A stretch of DNA of 64,000 nt, from contig JBFMCR010000012.1 of the NCBI GenBank assembly GCA_040754425.1, positions 62,001-126,000 of the forward strand, read 5' to 3'. The notes under the pieces were generated by a model. That model was not told the origin of the DNA. It saw only the letters and a list, made by a program, of their open reading frames with translations, and ran no database searches. A program made the position numbers and the translations under genes. How positions within the stretch are numbered: the stretch's first letter is position 1; each line of letters begins with the position of its first letter. This DNA is from UBA6918 sp040754425 (GTDB taxonomy: Bacteria > Pseudomonadota > Gammaproteobacteria > Burkholderiales > Thiobacillaceae). Shown here piece after piece: positions 40,333 to 49,514 of the stretch.

Positions 40333-40350
40333 ATGACAATATCATGACAG
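40333..40350 (-). promoter_or_regulatory. Pho box upstream of the 79-residue protein gene
   Basis: On the minus strand CTGTCATGATATTGTCAT contains two 7-base PhoB half-sites (CTGTCAT and TTGTCAT) spaced start-to-start by 11 bases, the canonical pattern. A TATGAT -10 lies at 40306-40311. It is oriented toward the small ORF, not toward pstB. Confidence 0.78.
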
Positions 40351-40396
40351 GCATGGCCGGCCGGGTACCGATATCCGCCGGTGGTCTCTGCTGCCT

Positions 40397-41224
<828 letters not shown>

Positions 41225-41258
41225 GTTCGGATTTCCTTCAAACTATCTTTCGATGCGC

Positions 41259-42914
41259 TCAAACGCCTTCGAGCCCACGCATTTTTTCGCGCAGCTTGTT
41301 GCGCTGGCGTATTGCGAACAGATTCAGCACCACGATGATGATGACCAGCAACAGCGATGTGGCATAAACCAGCGGACGGGCAGCCTCGACGTTCGGGCTC
41401 TGGAAACCGACGTCATAGATATGGAAGCCCAGGTGCATGAACTTGCGTTCCAGGTGCAGGAAGGGGGGATTGCCGTCCAGCGGCAGGCTCGGCGCCAGCT
41501 TGACCACCCCCACCAGCATCAGCGGGGCCACTTCGCCTGCAGCGCGCGCCACTGCCAGAATCAAGCCGGTCATCATGGCCGGGCTGGCCATCGGCAGCAC
41601 TGTGCGCCACAGGGTTTCGGCCTTGGTCGCGCCCAGCGCCAAGCTGCCTTCGCGGATCGAGCGCGGCACCCTGGACAGCCCCTCTTCCGTGGCCACGATC
41701 ACGACCGGCAAGGTCAGAAGCGCCAGGGTCAGGGACGACCAGAGTATGCCGGGGCTGCCGAAAACCGGCGCCGGATGGGCTTCCGGAAAAAACAGCGCGT
41801 CGATGTTGCCGCCCAGAAAATAGACGAAAAAGCCAAGGCCGAATACGCCGTAAACGATCGAAGGCACCCCGGCCAGGTTGTTGACCGAAATGCGTATGAG
41901 ACGGATCAGCGGCCCCTGCTTGGCATATTCGCGCATGTAGACCGCAGCCATGATGCCCAACGGCGTCACCACTACCGACATCAGCAAGACCATCAGAACC
42001 GTGCCGAAGATGGCTGGAAAGATGCCGCCCTCGGTGTTCGCTTCGCGCGGATCGTCAACGATGAACTCGAAGAACTTCTTCAGATAGTGCATGCTTTTCT
42101 GAATGAAATTCATGTCGTTCGGCTTGATCACGTCAGCGATTTTGGAAAACGGTATCTCGATGACCTGACCGTCTTGTACCTCGACGGTAATGCTGTCGCG
42201 CTGGTTCTGCACACGCAATTCGTCGAGCCGGGCCTGCAGCTTGGTGAATTGGGCATTGAGGGCTTGCCGCTCCCTGTCGATTTCGGCCTGCGCCTCGTCG
42301 GTCAGTTCGCCCGACAGTTCGAGTTTGCGCTGCTTCAGGCGCAGGCGCTCCAACCGGTAGTTGATCTTGCCGATGTCGTGCTTCTCGATGCGGAGTACCT
42401 CATCGAACAGCTCATTGGCACGCTTGAGCCGCTTTTGCAGCTCGTCCCAGGCAGCCCGCCCTTCGGCGACCACCTGGCCATTTTCCTTGACCGATTTGAG
42501 ATGCCCGAAGAAACTGCCCCATTCATGGCGTTCTATCGCGATCAGGTCCTTGGGATAACTGAATTCGCCCAGCAGTGGCACAGGGACCCACTTAAAATCG
42601 ACGCCATACACATCCCTGTTGCCCTGCTTGAAAAGATAACGATAAGTATAGGTATCGTCGCTTTTAATGTTGTAGCCGGATTCGCGCAGACGCTTGAGCG
42701 AAACCTCTTCCTTTTCACGCAGTTCGCCAATCAGACGACTGACCGTGCCATCGTCATTTTTGATGCTTGTTTCCACAATGGCAGCGGGCCACCAGTGCAC
42801 AAGCCCTCGGGCGGCCGTCATCCAGACAACGGCATACACCGCGACCAGCGACAGGGCAATCGCTCCCGCCGTCATCCATATCCAAGGCTCGCCGCCTTTG
42901 AACCAGTTACGCAT
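41259..42914 (-). CDS. pstA: Phosphate ABC transporter permease PstA (long form)
   Basis: A 551-residue permease, much longer than the 296-residue E. coli PstA. After a first membrane helix (about 12-32) a large periplasmic-side insertion of about 240 residues contains a predicted coiled coil (about 145-235, rich in Leu, Arg, Gln and Glu). The permease core is at about 285-540, with the ABC-contact loop EGSLALGATKAETLWRTVLPMASPAMMTG. Long PstA and PstC pairs occur in other proteobacteria. It lies 11 bases after pstC. Confidence 0.93.
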   Translation of the reverse strand: MRNWFKGGEPWIWMTAGAIALSLVAVYAVVWMTAARGLVHWWPAAIVETSIKNDDGTVSRLIGELREKEEVSLKRLRESGYNIKSDDTYTYRYLFKQGNRDVYGVDFKWVPVPLLGEFSYPKDLIAIERHEWGSFFGHLKSVKENGQVVAEGRAAWDELQKRLKRANELFDEVLRIEKHDIGKINYRLERLRLKQRKLELSGELTDEAQAEIDRERQALNAQFTKLQARLDELRVQNQRDSITVEVQDGQVIEIPFSKIADVIKPNDMNFIQKSMHYLKKFFEFIVDDPREANTEGGIFPAIFGTVLMVLLMSVVVTPLGIMAAVYMREYAKQGPLIRLIRISVNNLAGVPSIVYGVFGLGFFVYFLGGNIDALFFPEAHPAPVFGSPGILWSSLTLALLTLPVVIVATEEGLSRVPRSIREGSLALGATKAETLWRTVLPMASPAMMTGLILAVARAAGEVAPLMLVGVVKLAPSLPLDGNPPFLHLERKFMHLGFHIYDVGFQSPNVEAARPLVYATSLLLVIIIVVLNLFAIRQRNKLREKMRGLEGV

Positions 42915-42925
42915 GGCTTGATTCC

Positions 42926-45202
42926 TCAGATGGAACTGTATTTGTCGCGCAGGCGCTGTCGCACCAGCTCAGCGACGGTGTTGATGAAAAAGGTGAAGAT
43001 GAACAGCACCAGGGCGGAGAAGAACAACAGCAGGTAATGTGTCGAACCAACTGCGGCTTCCGGCATTTCCACGCCGATATTGGCCGAGAGCGTACGGAAG
43101 CCTGTGAAGATCGAGAAGTCCATCACCGCGGTGTTGCCCGTGGCCATGAGCACGATCATGGTTTCGCCAATGGCGCGGCCGAAGCCGACCATGACGGCGG
43201 AAAATATCCCCGGGCTGGCAGTCAGCAGCACGATATTGAAAAGCGTCTGCCAGGGTGTAGCGCCCAAAGCCAGGGATCCGCTGGTCAGATGCCTGGGCAC
43301 GCTGAAGACGGCATCTTCGGCGATCGAGAAGATGATGGGAATGGCGGCAAAGCCCATGGCAAAGCCCACAACAAGGGAGTTGCGCTGCTCGTACCTCCAG
43401 CCCAGTTCGTTGCTGATCCAATGCGGCAAGTCTCCGCCAAAGAAAGCGGCTTCGATGGGATGGCCAAGCTGGATGCACCCCCAAACCACCAGGATGATCA
43501 CCGGGATCAGCACCGCCGCCTCCCAGCCCGCGCCGACACGTCTGGTAATCGAATCCGGCATGCGGCTCCATATCCAGGCGGTAAGCAGAAAGCTGAAAGG
43601 CAGGAAGAACAGCGCAAGCAAGCTGCCTGCCAGGTTGTTGTCGATAAAGGGCGCCAGCCACAGGCCGGCAAGAAATCCCAGGATCACGGTTGGAAGCGCC
43701 TCCATGATCTCGACCGAGGGTTTGACGATGCCGCGCATTTTTGGCGTCATGAAATAGGCCGTGAATATGGCGCCCAGTATGGCCAGGGGGACAGCGATCA
43801 TCATCGCGTAAAAACCCGCCTTCAAGGTGCCCAGCATCAGGGGGGTGATGCTGAATTTCGGCTCGAAGTCTGAGTTCGCGGCAGCCGACTGCCAAAGATA
43901 ATCGGGTTTCTCATAGCTTTCGTACCAGACCTTGCCCCACAGGGAATTGACAGAAATTTCCGGATATTCGTTATCGATATGGGCGAAACTGATATTCCCC
44001 TGGCGAGTTTCCAGCAGCAATCCGTTCGCGCGCGGCGAGAATGTTGCCATTCTGGCAGGGCCGCCACCCGTCGTTCCTTCCACCAGGAGGCGTTCCGAAG
44101 TGGCATAGTAGAGATTGACTCCACCTTTTTCATCGGCTGCGACAAACCCCTTGCGGGCATATTCCGGGGCGAGCAGCGTGATGGCAGCGGCCATGGGCTT
44201 GAATTCGCGGATGCGGGTCAGGACATTGTTGTGGTTGGCATCCCGCACCTGAAACCACTGCGCCAGATTTCCCTTGTCACTGCCGATGATGAGAGAGAAC
44301 CCCCCCGACAGCAAAGCGGCGGCCGTTATGCGCTCACCTTCCGGCACCACGGCTACGGTCTGCACCAGGATGGGATTTTCCTTGTCCTGGACGTCGTAAT
44401 GGCTGACGAACCGTCCGCCATGGATCACGTAAAGGTCACGCTGCTTGATTTCCAGCAGCATGCGGTCGATCTCATTCTTCGGTTTTGGCAGCTCCTTCAA
44501 TACCTCGCGATTTATGGAAGCATTGCCCAGAAAATCGGTTTCGCTCGTGTAATTGGCCAGCAACAAACGCCCATCCTCGGTCAGGGCAACAGCCGTGGTT
44601 TCGTCCTGGTCGTTCTGGATAACCAGTTTTTTCAGGGCCTTTCCGCTATCATCCAGCACCAGCGGATTTGAACCGATGGGGTAGATCACGCCCGGAGCGA
44701 TGCTGCGGATATCTTTCGTGGGATTGTTCGGGTCCGGGGAAAAACTGACCTTGTAGTCGTCCTTTAGCACCAGCAATCGACCGTCGGACAAGCCGAAGGC
44801 CATGGCACGCTTGCGCAAATCCCCGGCAGCAAAACTGGTGGCGCGCACACCATTCGGCAGGGCGGCGCGCTCCTGTCGAAGCACCTTGCCCTGTTTGAGA
44901 TCGAAAAATGTAATGTCGCCCTGATCAGTGACGCGAACGCCAATCTCCGCATGTTCCTCGGTGGCAAGATGCACCGTGGACTGGCCTGCCGGCGCAGGCA
45001 CCGCAAGGGATTTCAATTCTTCCATGTGCGGTGGCATAAAGAGCGGTGCCACCACGCTCGCCAGATAGAAGAAGATGGTGCTGATCGCAATGATCACGCT
45101 CAAGCCGCCAAAGGTCATGACGAACTTGAAAAGCTTGTCCTTGAGCATCCGGCGGCCGGTAAAGTTTCCCGCAGAGGAGATGCTGGCCTCAATCTTTTCC
45201 AT
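42926..45202 (-). CDS. pstC: Phosphate ABC transporter permease PstC (long form)
   Basis: A 758-residue permease. The N-terminal membrane helix (about 28-55) is followed by a large soluble domain of about 380 residues with propeller-like repeats (for example TEEHAEIGVRVTDQGDITFFDLKQGKVLRQE), then the PstC permease core (about 455-750) with the ABC-contact loop SGSLALGATPWQTLFNIVLLTASPGIFSAV. E. coli PstC has only the core. The extra domain may read out phosphate or energy state; that is speculation. It is separated from the upstream lipoprotein gene by a terminator. Confidence 0.92.
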   Translation of the reverse strand: MEKIEASISSAGNFTGRRMLKDKLFKFVMTFGGLSVIIAISTIFFYLASVVAPLFMPPHMEELKSLAVPAPAGQSTVHLATEEHAEIGVRVTDQGDITFFDLKQGKVLRQERAALPNGVRATSFAAGDLRKRAMAFGLSDGRLLVLKDDYKVSFSPDPNNPTKDIRSIAPGVIYPIGSNPLVLDDSGKALKKLVIQNDQDETTAVALTEDGRLLLANYTSETDFLGNASINREVLKELPKPKNEIDRMLLEIKQRDLYVIHGGRFVSHYDVQDKENPILVQTVAVVPEGERITAAALLSGGFSLIIGSDKGNLAQWFQVRDANHNNVLTRIREFKPMAAAITLLAPEYARKGFVAADEKGGVNLYYATSERLLVEGTTGGGPARMATFSPRANGLLLETRQGNISFAHIDNEYPEISVNSLWGKVWYESYEKPDYLWQSAAANSDFEPKFSITPLMLGTLKAGFYAMMIAVPLAILGAIFTAYFMTPKMRGIVKPSVEIMEALPTVILGFLAGLWLAPFIDNNLAGSLLALFFLPFSFLLTAWIWSRMPDSITRRVGAGWEAAVLIPVIILVVWGCIQLGHPIEAAFFGGDLPHWISNELGWRYEQRNSLVVGFAMGFAAIPIIFSIAEDAVFSVPRHLTSGSLALGATPWQTLFNIVLLTASPGIFSAVMVGFGRAIGETMIVLMATGNTAVMDFSIFTGFRTLSANIGVEMPEAAVGSTHYLLLFFSALVLFIFTFFINTVAELVRQRLRDKYSSI

Positions 45203-45278
45203 TATTGACCACTTTTATTAATGAAACTTGCCGAAAATCTTCACAAGAAACCGCTTGCTTCAAGCAGAAAAAAGGCAG

Positions 45279-45315
45279 CAAAAACAGGCCAAACCGTGAA
45301 TCCGGTTCGGCCTGT
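45279..45315 (-). terminator. Intrinsic terminator between the lipoprotein gene and pstC
   Basis: On the minus strand an 11-13 bp stem (ACAGGCCGAACCG / CGGTTTGGCCTGT, one mismatch) is followed by TTTTT. It sits 14 bases after the lipoprotein stop. It would let pstS and the lipoprotein gene be expressed above pstCAB from the Pho promoter. Confidence 0.82.
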
Positions 45316-45329
45316 GTGCATAACCGGAG

Positions 45330-45968
45330 TTACTTTGTTTGATGAATCTTGTTGAACTGCTCTACCAAATGAAGCGGACGGCCTTTTTTCTTGGTTTCGG
45401 AGTTCAACGCATAGATAACCGTTTCGCCCTTGGGACCGGCACCCACTTCAGTGTAAGTAAAGGTGATTTCCTTGTGTGCCAGATAATCCTGGAAATCCTT
45501 CCATTCACCAAAAACATGGTAACGGCCATTGCGCACCACTTCAGCGTAGAAGGGCTTCAGGTCTTTCACGCGGCCATCAAAAATATCTTCCGCGGCAGTC
45601 GGCTTGTCAAGATGCTTGCCATCCTCCTTGGTGATGCCAAAGATCACAGTCTCCCCTTCAGGGCCGCCACCGATACGGCTTCGCGTCAAAGGCACTTCAT
45701 CGTGCTCCAACAGGCCAAGGTAAATCTTGGGCTCGGTCATTGCATAGATGCGGCCGTTTTCATGGAAAACCAAAAAGTAAGTCTGCAATTTTGCTTCGGC
45801 AGGAGCCATTCCGACCGAAGCGCTACCGGCATTGCCCGAGGCCTGGGCCGGGCTTGAGGCTTTCGCCTTCGGCTCGGCGGAAGTAGACGAATTTTGGCTG
45901 GTGGCACATCCGCTCATCAAACCTGCAACAAGCAAGGCGACCAGCGTGTGCTGCTGGATATTTCGCAT
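45330..45968 (-). CDS. Two-repeat lipoprotein encoded between pstS and pstC
   Basis: A 212-residue predicted lipoprotein: the signal peptide ends in the lipobox MSGC with Cys21, followed by a Ser/Ala/Pro-rich tether (about 22-60). The mature part has two copies of one module: residues 62-115 (YFLVFHENGRIYAMTEPKIY to GGGPEGETVIFGI) and residues 142-192 (EVVRNGRYHVFGEWKDFQDY to GAGPKGETVIYAL). I do not recognise the domain. Its place between pstS and pstC, with a terminator directly after it, indicates expression at pstS level under phosphate limitation, possibly to assist PstS at the outer membrane. Confidence 0.82.
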   Translation of the reverse strand: MRNIQQHTLVALLVAGLMSGCATSQNSSTSAEPKAKASSPAQASGNAGSASVGMAPAEAKLQTYFLVFHENGRIYAMTEPKIYLGLLEHDEVPLTRSRIGGGPEGETVIFGITKEDGKHLDKPTAAEDIFDGRVKDLKPFYAEVVRNGRYHVFGEWKDFQDYLAHKEITFTYTEVGAGPKGETVIYALNSETKKKGRPLHLVEQFNKIHQTK

Positions 45969-45995
45969 GGTTTCACTCCATAAAGTTTTTTGTGC

Positions 45996-46014
45996 GCGCC
46001 CTAATCAAGGGCGC
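45996..46014. other. Stem-loop in the pstS-lipoprotein gap
   Basis: GCGCCC and GGGCGC flank a 7-base loop in the 69-base gap. It lacks a T run on the minus strand. It may protect the pstS mRNA 3' end, as intercistronic hairpins often do after binding-protein genes. Confidence 0.5.
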
Positions 46015-46037
46015 ATCACAAAGTTTTGCAGGCAAAG

Positions 46038-47021
46038 TCAATTGGCGCCCAGATCGTGCAGAGCCTTTTGTGCCATAGCCGCAGGCAGCGGCACGAAGCC
46101 ATCCTTCACCACGACTTCCTGGCCTTGCTTGGACAGCACCATCCTGAAGAACTCGCGCTCCATCGGCGGCAGCGGCTGGTTCGGGCGTTTGTTCACGTAG
46201 ACGTAGAGCACGCGAGAGAGGGGGTAGGTCTTGTTCAGAGCATTCTCGGGAGTAGGCTCAACAAAGGGCTGGCCGTCCTTCTTGGACAGAGCCACGGCGC
46301 GAACACCGGAGGTCTTGTAACCAATGCCGGAATAACCGATCGCTCCGATTTGACCAGTCACGCTCTGAACCACCGAAGCGGAACCCGGCTGCTCGGCAAC
46401 GCGCTTGGAGAAGTCGCCCTTGCACAAGGCATTCTTCTTGAAATAGCCATAGGTACCGGACACTGAATTGCGTCCGTACAGGGCAATATTGCGTGACGCC
46501 CAATCACCGGTCAGGCCCAGTTGCCCCCACTTGGTGATTTCTTCCTTGTGGCCGCATTTACGGGTAGCGGAAAAAATGGCATCGACCTGGGGAATGGACA
46601 GCCCCTTGATGGGGTTGTCCTTATTCACGTACACGGCCAGTGCGTCGATGGCAACCGGCACGGCGGTGGGCTTGTAGCCATACTTCTTCTCGAAGGCGAT
46701 GATTTCTTCGTCCTTCATCTCACGGCTCATGGGGCCAAAGTTGGAAGCGCCCTGAATCAGGGCGGGCGGCGCGGTAGAAGAACCGGCACCCTGAATCTGG
46801 ATGTTGACATTGGGATAATAGCGCTTGAAGGACTCGGCCCACAGCGTCATCAGGTTGTTCAGCGTGTCGGAACCCACGCTGGTGAAGTTGCCGGAAACGC
46901 CGCTGGCTTTGGTATAGGTAGGCAATGCCGGGTCGACTTGTGCATGTGCGACCATGCTTTGCGCACCCAGTACCGTGCCCGCAACGAGGCCGAGCGCCGA
47001 AAAGATTTTCTTGAATTCCAT
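46038..47021 (-). CDS. pstS: Phosphate-binding protein PstS
   Basis: The 327-residue periplasmic phosphate receptor. It has a signal peptide (about 1-27, ending MVAHA before QVDPALP) and the phosphate-site segments GSDTLNNLMTLW (about 50-62), GAGSSTAPPALIQGASNFGPMSREM (about 79-103) and GRNSVSGTYGYFKKNALC. The family resembles the PstS-type proteins linked to long PstC/PstA. First gene of the pst operon, with a well-placed Pho box. Confidence 0.95.
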   Translation of the reverse strand: MEFKKIFSALGLVAGTVLGAQSMVAHAQVDPALPTYTKASGVSGNFTSVGSDTLNNLMTLWAESFKRYYPNVNIQIQGAGSSTAPPALIQGASNFGPMSREMKDEEIIAFEKKYGYKPTAVPVAIDALAVYVNKDNPIKGLSIPQVDAIFSATRKCGHKEEITKWGQLGLTGDWASRNIALYGRNSVSGTYGYFKKNALCKGDFSKRVAEQPGSASVVQSVTGQIGAIGYSGIGYKTSGVRAVALSKKDGQPFVEPTPENALNKTYPLSRVLYVYVNKRPNQPLPPMEREFFRMVLSKQGQEVVVKDGFVPLPAAMAQKALHDLGAN

Positions 47022-47090
47022 GCTGGATGACTCCTGAAGGTGGTTGAAATTGCAGCTAGAACTACGGCCAGGCCGGGTTCACGCAGGCAC

Positions 47091-47124
47091 ATCCTAGCTT
47101 TGTAATATTACAGTTACATTACAC
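47091..47124 (-). promoter_or_regulatory. Pho box and -10 element of pstS
   Basis: On the minus strand two TGTAAT half-sites (47118-47123 and 47107-47112) are spaced start-to-start by 11 bases, as in PhoB boxes. Ten bases further on is a TAGGAT -10 (47091-47096), the standard Pho promoter geometry. The second half-site is also part of a perfect palindrome TGTAATATTACA (47101-47112). Confidence 0.75.
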
Positions 47125-47176
47125 TCCGTCCGGGAAGGGCAGGAATTTTGTCCGTGTATGTTGTTCAAGCAACGAT

Positions 47177-48547
47177 TCAGGCATTGGCATTGGCACTTGC
47201 ATTCTTTACCGCCGTTGCGACGTGTTCCGCCCATTTGCGAGCCAGGTCTTCCGAAGACGACTCGACCATGACGCGAATCAAGGGCTCGGTACCCGAAGGG
47301 CGCAGCACGATGCGGCCTTCACTGCCCATGTCGGCCCGGGCCTCGGCTTCGGCATCGAGCACGCCTTGCGCACTGGCCAGATCGATGCGCCTGGCGATGG
47401 GCACGTTGATCAGCACCTGCGGATAAAGCCTGAGATCGGCCGAATATTCGGACAGGCTGGCGCCGCTGTCCTTCAGGGCGTGCAGCACCTGCAGCGCGGA
47501 AATGATGCCGTCGCCGGTGGTGTGTTTGTCCAGGCACAGAATGTGGCCGGAAGTCTCGCCGCCCAGCAGCCAGCCCTTGTCCTGCAACATTTCCAGCACG
47601 TAGCGATCGCCCACCCTGGCGCGCGCGAACGGCAGCTTGAGCCGGGTCAGCGCATGCTCCATGCCCAGGTTGGTCATCAATGTGCCCACCACGCCGCCCT
47701 TCATTTTTCCGGTGGCAACGCGGTGGCGGGCGATGATGTAGACCAGCTGGTCGCCGTCGAAAATGCGTCCGCCGCGGTCGGCCATCACCAGGCGGTCGCC
47801 GTCGCCGTCGAGCGCAATGCCGAAATCGGCCCGGTGCCGTTTGACCGCGGCGGATAGGCTGGCAGGATGGGTGGCACCGCATTCGGCATTGATGTTGAAA
47901 CCGTTGGGCTCGGCGCCGATACTGATGACTTCCGCGCCCAGTTCGTGGAACACGTGCGGGGCGACATGGTAAGTGGCGCCATGGGCGCAATCCACCACGA
48001 TGCGCAGGCCGCGCAGGTCAAGGTCGTTGGGGAAGCTGCTCTTGCAGAACTCGATGTAGCGCGCCGCCGCGTCGTCTATGCGGCGCGCCCGGCCCAGTTC
48101 GGCGGAGGGCGCAGTCACGATGTCGTGGTCGAGTGCGGCTTCGATCCGGTGCTCGATGGCGTCGGGCAGTTTCTGGCCGGCGCCGGAAAAGAACTTGATG
48201 CCGTTGTCCTCGAAGGGGTTGTGCGAAGCCGAGATCACCACCCCGGCCTGCAGCCGCAGTGCGCGGGTGAGATAAGCGATGCCGGGCGTGGGCAGCGGGC
48301 CGGTGAGGTTGACGTGCACGCCGGCTGCCGTGAAGCCTGCGGTGAGCGCGGATTCCAGCATGTAGCCGGAAATGCGCGTGTCCTTGCCGATCAGCACGGT
48401 CGGGTGCCGGCCGGCCGGCAGCACGCTGCGGTCGGATGCCAGCACCTTGCCGGCGGCATAGCCCAGGCGCATGACGAAATCGGGGGTGATGGGCGACTTG
48501 CCCACGCGCCCGCGCACCCCGTCGGTGCCGAAATATTTGCGGCTCAT
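47177..48547 (-). CDS. glmM: Phosphoglucosamine mutase GlmM
   Basis: Converts glucosamine-6-phosphate to glucosamine-1-phosphate for UDP-GlcNAc synthesis. The 456-residue protein has the phosphoserine loop GVVISASHNPFEDNGIKFF (about 98-116), the metal site DGDGDRLVMADRGGRIFDGD (about 244-263) and the sugar loop GGETSGHIL. The C-terminal domain includes LRPSGTEPLIRVMVE. It overlaps folP by 4 bases. Confidence 0.97.
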   Translation of the reverse strand: MSRKYFGTDGVRGRVGKSPITPDFVMRLGYAAGKVLASDRSVLPAGRHPTVLIGKDTRISGYMLESALTAGFTAAGVHVNLTGPLPTPGIAYLTRALRLQAGVVISASHNPFEDNGIKFFSGAGQKLPDAIEHRIEAALDHDIVTAPSAELGRARRIDDAAARYIEFCKSSFPNDLDLRGLRIVVDCAHGATYHVAPHVFHELGAEVISIGAEPNGFNINAECGATHPASLSAAVKRHRADFGIALDGDGDRLVMADRGGRIFDGDQLVYIIARHRVATGKMKGGVVGTLMTNLGMEHALTRLKLPFARARVGDRYVLEMLQDKGWLLGGETSGHILCLDKHTTGDGIISALQVLHALKDSGASLSEYSADLRLYPQVLINVPIARRIDLASAQGVLDAEAEARADMGSEGRIVLRPSGTEPLIRVMVESSSEDLARKWAEHVATAVKNASANANA

Positions 48548-49374
48548 TCTTGTTCTGCTCCCTCAACAGCCTCCCAGACCTTCAGCGCATCCTTCATCGC
48601 GGCCACGTCGTGCACCCGCACGATGGCTGCACCTCGCGCCACCGCCGCCAGATGCGCGGCCACGCCCGCGTATTCGCGCTGATCGACGGGTTTGCCTGTC
48701 AGCGCGCCCAGCATGGACTTGCGCGACATGCCGGCCAACACGGGCACGCCAAGATCGGTCAGCTTATGCAGGTTTTTCAACAAAACGAGATTGTGCGCCA
48801 GGGTCTTGCCAAAGCCAAATCCGGGATCGACCACAAGGCGGCAACGCTCGATGCCTGCGGCCTCGCAGGCAGCGATGCGCCGGGCGAGAAAGTCGCGCAC
48901 CTCGGCGATGACGTCGTCATAGTGCGGCGCCGCCTGCATGGTCTGCGGGTCGTTCTGCATGTGCATGAGGCAGACCGCGACGTCGGCTCCGGCCACCGCT
49001 TCGATGGCGCCGGGTTCGCGCAGGGCCATGACGTCATTGACCATGGCCGCGCCCGCCCGGATTGCCGCCTGCATCACATGCGGCTTGCGCGTATCGGCGG
49101 ATACCGCAACACCGCGTGCGGCCAGCGCTTCGATGACCGGCAGCACGCGCCGCAGTTCCTCTTCGACGGAAACCGGCGCGGCACCCGGGCGCGTGGATTC
49201 GCCGCCCACGTCCAGGATATCGGCGCCCTGCTCGGCCAGCATGAGCGCGTGAGAAATCGCTCGTTGGGAATCTTGCAGGCGCCCGCCATCGGAAAACGAA
49301 TCCGGCGTGACGTTGACCACGCCCATGATCAGCGGGCGGTCGAGGGCAAAGGTGAAGCGGCCGCAGCGGAGCAT
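48544..49374 (-). CDS. folP: Dihydropteroate synthase FolP
   Basis: Condenses the dihydropterin pyrophosphate with p-aminobenzoate, the step blocked by sulfonamides. The 276-residue protein has the signatures IMGVVNVTPDSFSDGGR (about 16-32), DVGGESTRPGAAPVSVEEELRRV (about 54-76) and VLAGMSRKSMLGAL. The ATG at 49372-49374 (MLRCGRFTF) is the family start, but no ribosome binding site precedes it; the frame is open further upstream through heptamer repeats that would encode SPVTRHP-type heptads. Confidence 0.93.
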   Translation of the reverse strand: MLRCGRFTFALDRPLIMGVVNVTPDSFSDGGRLQDSQRAISHALMLAEQGADILDVGGESTRPGAAPVSVEEELRRVLPVIEALAARGVAVSADTRKPHVMQAAIRAGAAMVNDVMALREPGAIEAVAGADVAVCLMHMQNDPQTMQAAPHYDDVIAEVRDFLARRIAACEAAGIERCRLVVDPGFGFGKTLAHNLVLLKNLHKLTDLGVPVLAGMSRKSMLGALTGKPVDQREYAGVAAHLAAVARGAAIVRVHDVAAMKDALKVWEAVEGAEQE

Positions 49375-49378
49375 CAGA

Positions 49379-49511
49379 GACAGGTGACGGGTGAAGGGTG
49401 ACGGGTGACGGGTGAAGGGTGAAGGGTGACGGGTGACGGGTGACGGGTGACGGGTGACGGGTGACGGAAGCCATCTGTCACCTGTCACCTGTCACTAGTA
49501 ACCCGTCACCG
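49379..49511. repeat. Heptanucleotide tandem array between folP and ftsH
   Basis: Thirteen near-perfect tandem units of GACGGGT / GAAGGGT run from 49379 to 49469. Five complementary units (GTCACCT, GTCACCT, GTCACTA, GTAACCC, GTCACCG) follow at 49477-49511. The whole forms a long imperfect hairpin that fills the gap and abuts both the folP start and the ftsH stop. The clearest member of the 7-base repeat family in the window. Confidence 0.9.
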
Positions 49512-49514
49512 CCT

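Noticed and set aside
47101..47112. The palindrome TGTAATATTACA as an independent operator
   Set aside because: It coincides with the second PhoB half-site of the pstS promoter and needs no separate explanation.
49379..49511. Possible CRISPR array (regular repeats at 49379-49511 and 60930-61002)
   Set aside because: The units are 7 bases long and directly abut, with no spacers and no cas genes; they are simple tandem repeats.
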